Part shown: in pieces, positions 7,766 to 16,081 of the stretch
Layout: each line of letters opens with the position of its first letter
How positions within the stretch are numbered: the stretch's first letter is position 1
NCBI GenBank assembly: GCA_023053545.1
Contig: JAKZAN010000071.1
Span: 1-64,000, forward strand
Direction of reading: 5' to 3'
Length of the DNA stretch: 64,000 bases
DNA from: Lepidurus packardi
Lineage: Eukaryota; Arthropoda; Branchiopoda; Notostraca; Triopsidae
Position numbers and translations under genes: made by a program
Notes under the pieces: generated by a model
What the model was told of the DNA's origin: nothing
Database searches by the model: none
What the model saw: the letters and a program-made list of their open reading frames with translations, nothing else

Positions 7766-8687
7766 GGTTTATTTGGTTGATAAGTGGCCTGTATTTTTTT
7801 TCAAGTACCCATTTCTCAAAATCTATTTGGTTAATTTGGCTCTCAAGTTGATTGATGTTACCGCTGTTGGAAGCAGAGCATTTATAAAATATTTTTGCAT
7901 CTAGCACCATCCCTCTAACCCTGCCATAGGATTGATTTACTTGGTTGACGTTGTAGCAATCAACCATAGAGAATTCGTCCATTATAATTCCGACACTTGC
8001 ATCAAAGTCTAAATCAAAACCGATTTGGTATTTGGTTGATAAGATGTATACATCGGCAGTTTCGTCAATTTTTGCTTTAACAATATTATCATATTCTTCA
8101 TAGGATTTTGTTTTAACACCACTTGTTTTTACGGCAAGGGTATCTCCAACAAGTATCTGGGTCTTATAACCTAGGTTGTCTTCATTGACAACGTTTTTAA
8201 TCTTATTCAAATCGTTTGTAAATAAGACCACTTTGTTGCCTTTATCGCAGTTTGATTTGATGAAGTTCCAATAGTTATTGAGCGGCGATATGGTTATGCT
8301 TTTTGTTCTTTTTATCTCACGCTCAATTTTATAAATGACCATATCTTTTAGAATGTGCTTCGGCACATCTAAGTTTTTGTACGTTGGCGTTGCTGTTGAG
8401 AGGGTGATGTTAGCCTTGTGCTCGTTGAACAGGATGTCGTAAAAAACAGACATGCTTGTTCGATAATCGCTTTCTGCATACACCTGTGATTCATCCACAA
8501 AGAATGGAATTTGCATTATCTTATCATACAAGACAGTATTGTTCTTTTTGACTTCGATGATTTGTTCTGGAGTCGTGTTTAACACAACATGATTACCCCG
8601 TCTTAATTCGCTTTCAAAATGAAACCATCTATCTTTTGAGTTTTGATAAATAAACATCTGATGGGATTGTCTGACTTTTTCTTTCAC
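7701..8687 (-). CDS. SF2-type helicase of the element, main part
   Basis: A 328-aa frame with Walker B FFVDESQ, motif III TLSTATPT, motif IV VVLFTND, motif V STKYQIGFDLD and motif VI QSYGRVRG, in the usual order. It lacks motif I, which is on the preceding short frame (8684-8872). Its GTG start overlaps the TGA of that frame as GTGA, so it may be coupled, frameshifted, or broken by one missing G at 8687-8689. It lies in the minus-strand operon helicase - polymerase-like - HTH - integrase, so it probably unwinds element DNA for replication. Confidence 0.65.
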   Translation of the reverse strand: MKEKVRQSHQMFIYQNSKDRWFHFESELRRGNHVVLNTTPEQIIEVKKNNTVLYDKIMQIPFFVDESQVYAESDYRTSMSVFYDILFNEHKANITLSTATPTYKNLDVPKHILKDMVIYKIEREIKRTKSITISPLNNYWNFIKSNCDKGNKVVLFTNDLNKIKNVVNEDNLGYKTQILVGDTLAVKTSGVKTKSYEEYDNIVKAKIDETADVYILSTKYQIGFDLDFDASVGIIMDEFSMVDCYNVNQVNQSYGRVRGMVLDAKIFYKCSASNSGNINQLESQINQIDFEKWVLEKKYRPLINQINHAFKLPKSQSNTIFERLWFYG

Positions 8688-8872
8688 CCATTAATCATTC
8701 CCGATATAGGGGAAATTATTATAATGGTTTGGTCTGTTATGTTTAAAACTGCCGTTGTTCCTCCAATACCTGTATCACCTTTGATAATTAACTTGTTTTT
8801 GGTGAAGTCGGTTATGATGCCTTTGGCATGTGTGTCATTATTTATATGACGTTTTATTTTAATTGTGTTCAT
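8684..8872 (-). CDS. Helicase N-terminal piece with atypical Walker A
   Basis: A 62-aa frame ending in GDTGIGGTT (residues 32-40), in the position of a P-loop, followed by a motif Ia-like strand TIIIISPISGM. The usual Walker A lysine is replaced by Gly. The frame runs into the helicase body at 8687 after a shift of one base. Complete with 7571-8687 it would be about 430 aa. The ATG at 8872 faces the 390-bp non-coding region. Confidence 0.55.
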   Translation of the reverse strand: MNTIKIKRHINNDTHAKGIITDFTKNKLIIKGDTGIGGTTAVLNITDQTIIIISPISGMING

Positions 8873-9259
8873 CTTACATTTGTTTTTTTTATTTTTTTAA
8901 GAGGCATTAAAATCATTAGAGTTCTTTGAGAATATAAGATGCACAAATCCCTTTGAAATAGGCATAGCAATGCCTTAACAAAACAAGCGAACCATGGTTT
9001 TGAGCATAAAAAAAATCGAAGAAATAATAATTTAGGTTGTGCGATTTGATTAGTTGGTGATGCATAATTTGCATCACATTACATTAATCTTATTTACATA
9101 ATTACATTGATAATCAGCGTTTTATGGTTTATTATAGGTCTTGCCAGATTTAAATATATATCTAAAAAGAAAGGCTAAAATGGCAAGACAGTTTCAATGA
9201 GAACAGACGTACACTCGAGGGACATTATCAAGTAATAAGATGAACCAACCCTATCTGGG
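8873..9259. other. Structured non-coding region, candidate replication origin or ncRNA
   Basis: No open frame of substance. It contains a perfect inverted repeat GTGATGC/GCATCAC (9057-9063, 9071-9077), a 9-bp perfect inverted repeat GTCTTGCCA (9138-9146) and TGGCAAGAC (9181-9189) around an AT-only stretch, and ACCC/GGGT arms near 9247-9260. It is upstream of the helicase/polymerase-like operon, where element origins often lie. It must also hold that operon's promoter. Confidence 0.4.
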
Positions 9260-9642
9260 TTAACCAGCTAGAACATTTTTATTATATTCGGTTGGAGCAT
9301 ATTTTTTCATGATAGATTTAATTGTTTTTAATCTAGCCAATATCTGCTCTTTATCAAATTGGGGATAAAACATAATATTTTCAAGAACGATTTTTGACCC
9401 CATAATAGGTGTCAAATAAAGCAACACAAAAGGGGTCTAGACTAACGGTTTCTTCTGTACGAATCCCATTTCTATAATTTGGGCACTGTCTCGTGTTTGT
9501 CAAAATATCTTAATCCATTTAGAAATATGTACTCGTCATCGGTAAAACCATATTTCTCTTTACAATTTTCATCCAGATACAAGCGTCTTAAGCCTTGTGT
9601 TTTTGGGAAATCATCATTTAGTGTAAATTCTTTTTTAAACAT
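9260..9642 (-). pseudogene. Small unknown gene, frame broken twice
   Basis: ATG at 9642 opens a 56-aa frame (to 9472), and a second frame ends at 9260 with KKYAPTEYNKNVLAG. Three consecutive frames join into one continuous protein of about 127 residues if one base is removed from TTT at 9478-9480 and one from CCCC at 9398-9401 (plus-strand letters). The joined protein is acidic at first, then helical. I recognise no domain. Either a decayed gene or a gene with two homopolymer errors. Confidence 0.45.
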
Positions 9643-9663
9643 TATTTAATTTTTTAGAATTAA

Positions 9664-10077
9664 TTATAATTTGCTGGCTATGTAGTTTTGTGAAAATGCA
9701 TTCGGTCTAAATTGGAATATTCTATCCAAAAATTTGTTGTCTGTTGGGTTACTCTTAGATGACGAGCTGATTTTTTGCGTCTCTAACAACACATCTTTTA
9801 AATTGGTGTTGATAATCGCTTCTCTTGCCTTTGCTTCTTTTAAAGCTCTTCTATTGGCTAAATATGAGGCTGATGGCTTAACATAAGCCTTAGCCAATTC
9901 AATCTCTTCAGGAGAAACCGACTCGTTTTCACTTTTCAAAATATACTCAATGAATGTTGTTCCATATAAGTACGTTCTTTTACCATCAACAAGAAATGAT
10001 ATAATGGTATAGCCATTGATTTGGGCGTTAATCGCTTTGCTTCTTTGACCGATTATGTCACCGCGTTGCTCGGTCAT
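9664..10077 (-). CDS. Unknown protein, 137 aa
   Basis: I chose ATG at 10077 (MTEQRGDII…); an upstream GTG at 10107 would add ten residues. The N-terminal half (INGYTIISFLVDGKRTYLY) reads as a small beta-rich domain, and the C-terminal half is basic and Ser/Asn-rich. No family recognised. It is followed after about 20 nt by the broken small gene on the same strand, so it is probably part of an early or accessory operon of the element. Confidence 0.6.
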   Translation of the reverse strand: MTEQRGDIIGQRSKAINAQINGYTIISFLVDGKRTYLYGTTFIEYILKSENESVSPEEIELAKAYVKPSASYLANRRALKEAKAREAIINTNLKDVLLETQKISSSSKSNPTDNKFLDRIFQFRPNAFSQNYIASKL

Positions 10078-10174
10078 ATTTATAACCCTTTTCGAGCGCC
10101 AATGCACTTTTAGTTTTGTTATTCGAAATTCTTTCTTCTTTGCTTATAGCTGTTTGAACTTTAGTTTTTTTCAT
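10058..10174 (-). CDS. Possible 38-aa basic peptide
   Basis: ATG at 10174, then a lysine-rich peptide MKKTKVQTAISKEERIS…, stop at 10058, overlapping the next gene's start by 20 nt. The overlap is typical of coupled small genes. No homology known to me. Coding status is uncertain. Confidence 0.3.
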   Translation of the reverse strand: MKKTKVQTAISKEERISNNKTKSALALEKGYKYDRATR

Positions 10175-10453
10175 GTTTCTGTTTTTTTTAAATGTAATTT
10201 TTTTGGATATCGCAGAACTTCTAAATCGTCTTGAATCGCAGTTTTCTTATCTACTTTTTTAAAGAATAATGCGCAACATTCGATACACCCCTGTTTCCCA
10301 GGGGTAGAAATAGAAACGATAAATAATTGTTTAATTGAAACCTCCAAATAAGGACCCTTGTAGTGCCGTCGTGTTGTTTCAGCAACTGAAACTACACAAT
10401 TTGAATAATTTTATTGGCCTGTTGGCATTAGGGTCTTAATAATGCACAGGATG
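10175..10453. other. Intergenic, no gene seen
   Basis: About 280 bases between two minus-strand small genes. I see T-rich stretches and no open frame with a credible start, nor a clear terminator. Confidence 0.4.
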
Positions 10454-10747
10454 TTATGCTTTTTCCAGTGCTTTATTATTTTTCCCAAAAACAGTTACTG
10501 AATTATAAAACTCGCGTAACGTTTCAGCGAATTGTTCTTTCGTTAAATAACCGCCATTCCCTAGAAATTGATGTTGGGAGTTTGACTCAATGAACATTGA
10601 ATATGGTTTCCCATTTGTTTTGATGTTTAAAGAGGTAAACTCTTTAATTTTTTCAAATTCTTCTGCGGTAACAACTAACAACTTTGCGCGGTTACCATTA
10701 ATGCTTGGAACAACCATGCTAATAAATGTAAATTTTGAACTTCTCAT
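10454..10747 (-). CDS. Unknown protein, 97 aa
   Basis: MRSSKFTFISMV start; an alpha/beta mix with VTAEEFEKIKEF and LTKEQFAETLREFY helices. No recognised domain. The size and setting, between helicase region and WG-repeat genes, are those of an accessory or regulatory element protein. The coding frame has no internal irregularity. Confidence 0.6.
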   Translation of the reverse strand: MRSSKFTFISMVVPSINGNRAKLLVVTAEEFEKIKEFTSLNIKTNGKPYSMFIESNSQHQFLGNGGYLTKEQFAETLREFYNSVTVFGKNNKALEKA

Positions 10748-10982
10748 TTTTTTTGTTTTTTTAAATTATTTTTCGATTTTTAAGTAATCATCCAATAAGC
10801 AGGTTTCTGCTTAATTCGGAATTACTTTTAAATGATAAATCATCCCGATTTTCATTCATATCTCAGAGTTGAGATAATAGATAAGTTACTTGCTCACATC
10901 ATAAGTATTGTTTAAATGATGGTGCAAGTATAGCGGGGGTCTAATAAGTGGTCGGGCCCCTTTTTTTCGAAAAAATATTTAA
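10748..10982. promoter_or_regulatory. Intergenic with hairpins
   Basis: It contains a perfect hairpin AAGCAG-gttt-CTGCTT near 10798 and, close to 10935-10970, a GGGG…CCCC pairing followed by a T run that could act as a terminator (on the plus strand) next to the stop of the gene at 10983. No gene seen. Confidence 0.3.
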
Positions 10983-11666
10983 CTAGCTGTAATTCTGTAT
11001 AAAAGAATCAACTTCTTTCTTGTCTTCAGAAGAAATTTCAATCCCTTTATAGGTGCCATAACTCAGTTTTTTTATATTGTTATGGTGTAATGGGATAATT
11101 TTAGACAATATGTGATGTCTATTCTCCTTAATTGGAAATTGCTTGGACAGTAAGTCAACAATTTTTAGTTTTTCCAAGTAATAATACACTTGGCGTACAT
11201 TCCAATCCCCTTTTATGGTAGTCGAGTCATCTTTACTTTCATAATCAAGTGTTTTCGGCGCTGACATACCTAAATAAGTAGAATATTTTTTATTCAGCTC
11301 TAACTTATCGACTACTATGTATATAGTAGCGATTTTGTATTCAAGTTCATTTAGTATAACGATAGATTTAGGCCTTAACTTTTTTGAATTATTTGACGCT
11401 CTAATTTTATGATAGCATCCATAAAGTTCAGTTTTAACAATATTCAATTCCTCAAGAATTAAATCGAAAAACATCACGTCACAATTAATTTTTATTTGAT
11501 TTTCCAAAAATTCATTAAAAGCCTCTTGAAACGATTCCGACTCATTTTTGACTTTGGAAAATTCAATGTTTACTTTCTCTATGTTGTCGAAATCATCTAA
11601 GTTGTCGGATACTATTTTTCCAAACTCCTTTATTACCTTTACCAGGTTTTCAATATTAAAGCCCAT
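10983..11666 (-). CDS. Unknown helical protein, 227 aa
   Basis: I chose ATG at 11666 (MGFNIENLVKVIKEF); the TTG at 11699 would overlap the divergent gene. The protein is mostly helical, with an HHILSKIIPLHHNNIK segment near the C-terminus, and is vaguely like tetracycline-element RteC-type proteins, but I cannot support that. It is divergent from the WG-repeat gene, with start codons only 3 nt apart, so each gene's promoter must lie inside the other. Confidence 0.55.
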   Translation of the reverse strand: MGFNIENLVKVIKEFGKIVSDNLDDFDNIEKVNIEFSKVKNESESFQEAFNEFLENQIKINCDVMFFDLILEELNIVKTELYGCYHKIRASNNSKKLRPKSIVILNELEYKIATIYIVVDKLELNKKYSTYLGMSAPKTLDYESKDDSTTIKGDWNVRQVYYYLEKLKIVDLLSKQFPIKENRHHILSKIIPLHHNNIKKLSYGTYKGIEISSEDKKEVDSFIQNYS

Positions 11667-11669
11667 TGT

Positions 11670-12605
11670 ATGAATTATTATGTTGTTTCTAAATTTCAAG
11701 AAAGTAAGCTAAAATACGGAGTTATTTCTACTAGTGGAAAATTAATTGTTCCATTTGAACATGATTACATTGAAATTGATAACAATAGTTTTATTTGTCG
11801 TAAAGAAAATAAATGGGGTGTTTTAAATGGTAAACTACGAGTATCGGTTGATTTTAAATATGATTCAATATCAGCAAATGGAAACTATTTTTTAGTTAGT
11901 CAAGATAATTTAACAGGTCTGTTTTCTTCCGATGGCCTAGAAATTATTCCAGTAAATTTTGATAAAATCGCAATATCTTACAATGATAATTTTATAACAA
12001 TAAGTAAAAAGGGCAAAGTAGGTGTTCATACCAAAGCAGGTCTTTTAATTCCAAATGAGTATGATGAAATAAAACCTGCTATATTAGGTTTCTTAGCCCG
12101 TGTTGAAGATAACTGGGGTCTATTGGATTACAAAAATGCAACTTTACTTGAATTTAAGTATGATAGTTTAAGTGATTCCGATAACAAAGGTGTTTTAATT
12201 GCCAAGGAAAATAATAAATTCGGTTATCTAAGTCTAGATGGTAAATGGGCCATCCATCCCCTTTTTGATAAGGCTGAAATGTTTGATATTAATGATAGAG
12301 CAATTGTTGGTGTTGGACATTTTTCTGGGTTGATTGATAGAAAGGGACGTTGGATTATTATGGCTGATTCGCAAAGTATAAAACTTATCAATAATGTATA
12401 CATAATCAAAAAGTTTACATCTACTAATAATGATGAATACTTTGATAAAAATGGAAAGAAGTTGGATTTAGAACCACGAACTCTCGACATTCATTTTGAC
12501 AAGAACGGTTTTCAATCTTTTTCTGTCGATTATAAAAGCGGGTTGAAGGATGAGGCTGGAAACATTAAAATTTCTGCTAATTATGAATTTATTTTAAGTA
12601 ATTAA
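11670..12605 (+). CDS. WG-repeat protein
   Basis: A 311-aa protein of about seven tandem repeats of 40-45 residues with the WG-repeat consensus (x-KWGVL/NWGLL/KFGYL, then a strand, then VxPxFDxI): KYGVI near residue 14, KWGVL near 48, NWGLL near 150, KFGYL near 185. No signal peptide. WG (KWG) repeats form beta-rich scaffolds whose partners are mostly unknown. A second WG-repeat gene follows at 12632. Both lie in the cargo part of the element, away from the recombination genes, and may be an anti-phage or host-interaction module. Confidence 0.7.
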   Translation: MNYYVVSKFQESKLKYGVISTSGKLIVPFEHDYIEIDNNSFICRKENKWGVLNGKLRVSVDFKYDSISANGNYFLVSQDNLTGLFSSDGLEIIPVNFDKIAISYNDNFITISKKGKVGVHTKAGLLIPNEYDEIKPAILGFLARVEDNWGLLDYKNATLLEFKYDSLSDSDNKGVLIAKENNKFGYLSLDGKWAIHPLFDKAEMFDINDRAIVGVGHFSGLIDRKGRWIIMADSQSIKLINNVYIIKKFTSTNNDEYFDKNGKKLDLEPRTLDIHFDKNGFQSFSVDYKSGLKDEAGNIKISANYEFILSN

Positions 12606-12631
12606 TAAAGAGCTTTTTATTTGTTATATAA

Positions 12632-13043
12632 ATGGTGCAATGGCGCATACTAAATTCCAATGAAGAATGGGTGTTAGAACCAAAATTTGAAATACCTAGT
12701 TGGACTATTGTCAGGAATATTGGTGTTCATGTTAAGTCAGATGGTTGCGATTATTTTTTCGACTTTAGCACAAACTCAAACATTAAGTTTAAAGGACCAA
12801 TATGAATTATTGTACTTTGATGATGATGGATATGTAATAACAAAGGCAAATTCTGGGAAGTATGGATTATTGTTCTGGGACGGTGAATGGAAAATACCTC
12901 CTATTTATGATTATTTACATTCTAAGGATACTAATGGCTTAATTAAAGCAATTGTTGATGGTAATTATGGTTGGATTGATATTAATGGAAATTGGGTTAT
13001 TCAGCCAGTTTATGATAGTTACTTTAGAAATCAAGTGGGATAG
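12632..13043 (+). CDS. Short WG-repeat protein, frame broken
   Basis: ATG at 12632 starts EEWVLEPKFEIP-type WG sequence that stops at 12803-12805. A second frame, open from 12687 (TTG), carries SGKYGLLFWDGEWKIPPIYD and NYGWIDINGNWVIQPVYD up to 13043. Removing one base from TTTAAA at 12788-12793 joins them into about 136 residues with three WG repeats. The membrane-like start of the 12687 frame is thus probably an out-of-frame artefact. Confidence 0.55.
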
Positions 13044-13533
13044 CAATGATATTGACTTTGATGAGGAAATTTTCGAAAATATCTCAATTAGGATTGGCGA
13101 AACTTTTTACGAGGATGATGAATGTGTTTATTTTGAGGAGCAAATTACTGTAGAGCAGAAAATGTTTTTTAAATCATTTCAATTAAGCGAAGTGAGGCAT
13201 CTGTTGTTCATTAATGATAACTATGAGAAATCAAAAACTATAAGTGGTATTTTATTTTGTGAAGAAAATGGCAATTATTATATAGTTTTAATAGAGGGTT
13301 GTTCCGAGCCTGTTAAAATAAAGATAGGAAGCACTCTGCGTTCTGACACTTTGAGACATCTTAATTATAGCCCTAATGTAAATGTATTATCGGTTCAATT
13401 TGATAAGGACTTCGAATTAGATTCTTCGTTTAGAAAAGTGAGGGTTGATAAGTTTGAGCCAAAATACAATCATTACATGTTTTATTTTTACAATCACGAA
13501 GCGATGTCAAAATTTTCTGACAATGATATATGA
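13012..13533 (+). CDS. Unknown protein, 173 aa
   Basis: ATG at 13012 (MIVTLEIKWDS) overlaps the end of the WG-repeat gene by 32 nt, implying coupling. The protein is acidic and beta-rich, without signal peptide or known motif. The open frame extends to 12952, but its first 20 residues are only the shadow of the WG repeat. Likely partner of the WG-repeat proteins. Confidence 0.6.
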   Translation: MIVTLEIKWDSNDIDFDEEIFENISIRIGETFYEDDECVYFEEQITVEQKMFFKSFQLSEVRHLLFINDNYEKSKTISGILFCEENGNYYIVLIEGCSEPVKIKIGSTLRSDTLRHLNYSPNVNVLSVQFDKDFELDSSFRKVRVDKFEPKYNHYMFYFYNHEAMSKFSDNDI

Positions 13534-13701
13534 TATTATCAATGAAATATTCGTGCAGGAATAAATATAGTTTCTATATTATTTCTCTAGCTTACTATCA
13601 TTGAGGGTTCTTATATTGTTTTCAAAGGCAATGGATTAAGAAATAATACACTCAACTGAATTTATGATTAATTATGGTAGTTCATAAATCAACTATAATA
13701 T

Positions 13702-14016
13702 TTAAATAGAGATGTAAATCCCAAAACACTTGCTTATATCAAACCAAAACACCCTTTTAACTACATCGGTAGCATTCGTGAAATTCTGAATGGTTATTTT
13801 GTCATATTTTTTGTCACCATCAAATATAAGCGATTGCTCCACCTTCGTCCAATCGCCATCATTCGTCATTGCCCTAATAAATTCATTCTGCACTTTTATA
13901 AATGTGTATTTGGCTTTTGTGTCAATAACTACCGCTTCAGAAATAGACTTTCCGTTACCTCCAGATATTGGGAGTAGAACTCCGATTTTGTTTAATATGT
14001 GCTGCTGTATTTCCAT
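13702..14016 (-). CDS. Unknown protein, 104 aa
   Basis: MEIQQHILNKIGVLLP start; the body is beta-rich (IRAMTNDGDWTKVEQSLIFDGDKKYDKI). No recognised family and no membrane segment. It stands alone between the WG-repeat cluster and the serine recombinase on the opposite strand. Confidence 0.55.
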   Translation of the reverse strand: MEIQQHILNKIGVLLPISGGNGKSISEAVVIDTKAKYTFIKVQNEFIRAMTNDGDWTKVEQSLIFDGDKKYDKITIQNFTNATDVVKRVFWFDISKCFGIYISI

Positions 14017-14171
14017 GATACTTTTGTTTTATATAAATATCTGGCGGTACGAAAAGGAAATTTTTTTATGGAAAAAAAAAATTTAAAAAAAAAATTGATG
14101 AATCACACCATTGGCAGCCTAAGTGGTCGATTTGGCGCAGGCAGGAAGGCAGGTAACGGGGGGAGGGAGGT

Positions 14172-14789
14172 CTACATTAGGATTAGGTCCTTTACTTTTT
14201 TTACAGTGTTTGCGGATGGTTTATATTCTCCATCACTTGATATCTTAGCAATTTGCCTCAACGATAACGTTGGATAGTTTTTTATTGCTTTCACTATTCT
14301 TCGATGTTTTCCCAAAATGTTTTCTACCGTATCTTTAGTTCCTTTTTGTCTGCCCTTGTATATACCCTTAAGCTTTGCTTGATAAATTCCCTCTGCCTGT
14401 CTTTCAATCAGGCTATTTTTTTCAAGGCTACTCAATTCCGATAAAATCGTAGTGATAAGGTTAAATACAGGGTTGGCTTTGTTGTTAATCATTGATTCAA
14501 GACCTAGATTATCAATCTTTACTACGACACCCTTGTCATAGAAGTATTGAAGGGTTTGAAGGACATTGATGGTGTTTCTGCCAGCTCTATCGATAGCGTG
14601 GAAGCTTATATAATTTATTTTACCAGATTCAACTGCTTCGATAAGTTTCTTGCCTTCTGGTCGCTCAGCGAACGGAACCGAGCCACTTATTACATCAATG
14701 TATAAGGTTTCGTCGGGATGGGCTTTGGCCAGTTGACGAAGGTTGGTTTGGTTCTTTGTGCTCTGGCGAATGTAACGTGCTTTATTCAT
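14172..14789 (-). CDS. Serine recombinase (resolvase/invertase family)
   Basis: A 205-aa protein with catalytic Ser10 in YIRQSTKNQ, the AIDRAGRN motif with Asp67, Arg68 and Arg71, the long dimer helix, and a C-terminal HTH (LSLRQIAKISSDGEYKPSANTVKKV). The length fits small resolvases rather than large serine integrases. It may resolve dimers or tandem copies of the element, or invert a segment; it is unlikely to be the integrase. The region just upstream of its start, 14937-15036, is rich in inverted repeats and could be its site. Confidence 0.85.
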   Translation of the reverse strand: MNKARYIRQSTKNQTNLRQLAKAHPDETLYIDVISGSVPFAERPEGKKLIEAVESGKINYISFHAIDRAGRNTINVLQTLQYFYDKGVVVKIDNLGLESMINNKANPVFNLITTILSELSSLEKNSLIERQAEGIYQAKLKGIYKGRQKGTKDTVENILGKHRRIVKAIKNYPTLSLRQIAKISSDGEYKPSANTVKKVKDLILM

Positions 14790-14936
14790 TTCTGATTAGA
14801 TTAAAATTGTGCAATTTTAGGATAGTGGCTTTTGCACAGGTTAATGGTTGCATTTTGTTGGAATCGGAATTATGCGCGATGTGCCACGTATGGCTAAAGT
14901 CTAACTTTGCACGCCACGAGGGTACGAGGAAAAAAT

Positions 14937-15036
14937 AACCCACGCCAGCTTTTCTTAAAATATTTTAATTTTTTTTCCCTGTATCCCCCGAGAATAGGGA
15001 GCTGGCGAAAATCTTTTGCATTTCTCCAGTGCAAAA
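14937..15036. repeat. Nested inverted repeats upstream of methyltransferase
   Basis: GCCAGCT near 14944 pairs with AGCTGGC near 15000; inside it CCCT…AGGG pairs around a C-rich loop; TTTTGCA pairs with TGCAAAA (about 15014-15036, 9-nt spacer). Possible recombination site (res) for the serine recombinase, or a terminator/attenuator set. Confidence 0.4.
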
Positions 15037-15060
15037 TCTGTCTTTTTTGACATGGGCAAA

Positions 15061-15083
15061 TATTTATCTAAAACAGATAAATA
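15061..15083 (+). promoter_or_regulatory. Perfect 9-bp palindrome next to methyltransferase start
   Basis: TATTTATCT (15061-15069), spacer AAAAC, AGATAAATA (15075-15083), ending two bases before ATG at 15086. As DNA it is a typical operator; as RNA it would bury the translation start. Confidence 0.55.
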
Positions 15084-15085
15084 TT

Positions 15086-16081
15086 ATGTCTATAACAACC
15101 CAAATCAACCAAGAAGGAATAAATGTACTATCATTATTCGATGGTATATCATGTGCTAAATTAGCTTTAGAAAAAGCTGGAATCAAAATCAACAAATACT
15201 ACAGTAGCGAAATTTGTCCCCATGCTTTAGCTATTCAGAATCACCACTATTCAGGTGATACAAACCACATCCAATTAGGTGATGTTTGCAAGGTTGATGC
15301 AATAACCCTAAGTCAAGAAATTGACCTTATCATTTTCGGTTCACCATGCACTCAACTTTCAAGTGTCAATTCTAAGGACCGAAGCGGTCTTGAAGGGAAT
15401 GACTCTAAACTATTTTACGAAGCATTAAGAATACTAAGAGATATATACATCTTTTCTCCAGTTAGGAAAAAAATATATTTCTTGATGGAAAACGTTGCGA
15501 GTATGAATAAGAAAGATAAAGATGCAATAACGCAAGAACTTACCTCCATTTTCGATGATACACAACTTGTTATGATTAATTCAGCAGATATAGCTCCCGC
15601 AAATCGAAGACGTTTATACTGGACCAACATACCTAATATCGGTGTTCCTGAACCTATAGAAGTCAAATACCAAGATATTGTTGTGAATGGTTATGTTGAT
15701 AGAGACAAAGCAAACGTATTGTTAGGAAGCAATATAACTCTTACCAACGGCATTTTCAGACACTATAAAATGAATATTGGAAACCTTATATATAAAGACC
15801 AAGAATTCGCTAACTCAACAATTGAAGAAAAGCTATTGGCATATCCTTTCATATTACATCAATCTGGATATGTCGGTAAATCTAAGGGTACGTTTGGAGA
15901 ATACGATTTTCCTAATGGATGTTATCGTTTGCCAAGTGTTTTAGAATGTGAAAGGCTTATGACGATACCTGATGGTTATGTTTCAGAAGTGCCCAGAATT
16001 TCAAAAACCAACAAGCTAAAAGCTATTGGTTTGGCAATGACGGTCGATGTTATTGCTTCCATAGTGACACATTTAAAATAA
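15086..16081 (+). CDS. Solitary DNA C5-cytosine methyltransferase
   Basis: 331 aa from ATG 15086 (MSITTQINQEG); an upstream ATG at 15029 would include the palindrome and is less likely. Motif I LSLFDGISC, catalytic Cys88 in GSPCTQLSS, ENV at 135-137, and NRRRLYWTNIP (Arg174/Arg176) in place of QxRxR. This GSPCTQLS/DNMT3-like form is common in phage and element orphans. No restriction gene is adjacent: the next gene is a different RM system. It probably protects element DNA or regulates it. The target sequence is unknown. Confidence 0.85.
   Translation: MSITTQINQEGINVLSLFDGISCAKLALEKAGIKINKYYSSEICPHALAIQNHHYSGDTNHIQLGDVCKVDAITLSQEIDLIIFGSPCTQLSSVNSKDRSGLEGNDSKLFYEALRILRDIYIFSPVRKKIYFLMENVASMNKKDKDAITQELTSIFDDTQLVMINSADIAPANRRRLYWTNIPNIGVPEPIEVKYQDIVVNGYVDRDKANVLLGSNITLTNGIFRHYKMNIGNLIYKDQEFANSTIEEKLLAYPFILHQSGYVGKSKGTFGEYDFPNGCYRLPSVLECERLMTIPDGYVSEVPRISKTNKLKAIGLAMTVDVIASIVTHLK

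Noticed and set aside
8684..8687. Deliberate stop-start coupling of two helicase proteins (GTGA)
   Set aside because: Possible, but the split would separate motif I from the other motifs of one domain, so a one-base loss is the simpler reading.
10983..11666. RteC-like regulator
   Set aside because: Only a vague resemblance in the His-rich C-terminal helix; not enough to name it.
12687..12790. Membrane-anchored start of the short WG-repeat protein
   Set aside because: The hydrophobic residues are read out of frame; the frame from 12632 gives WG-repeat sequence here instead.
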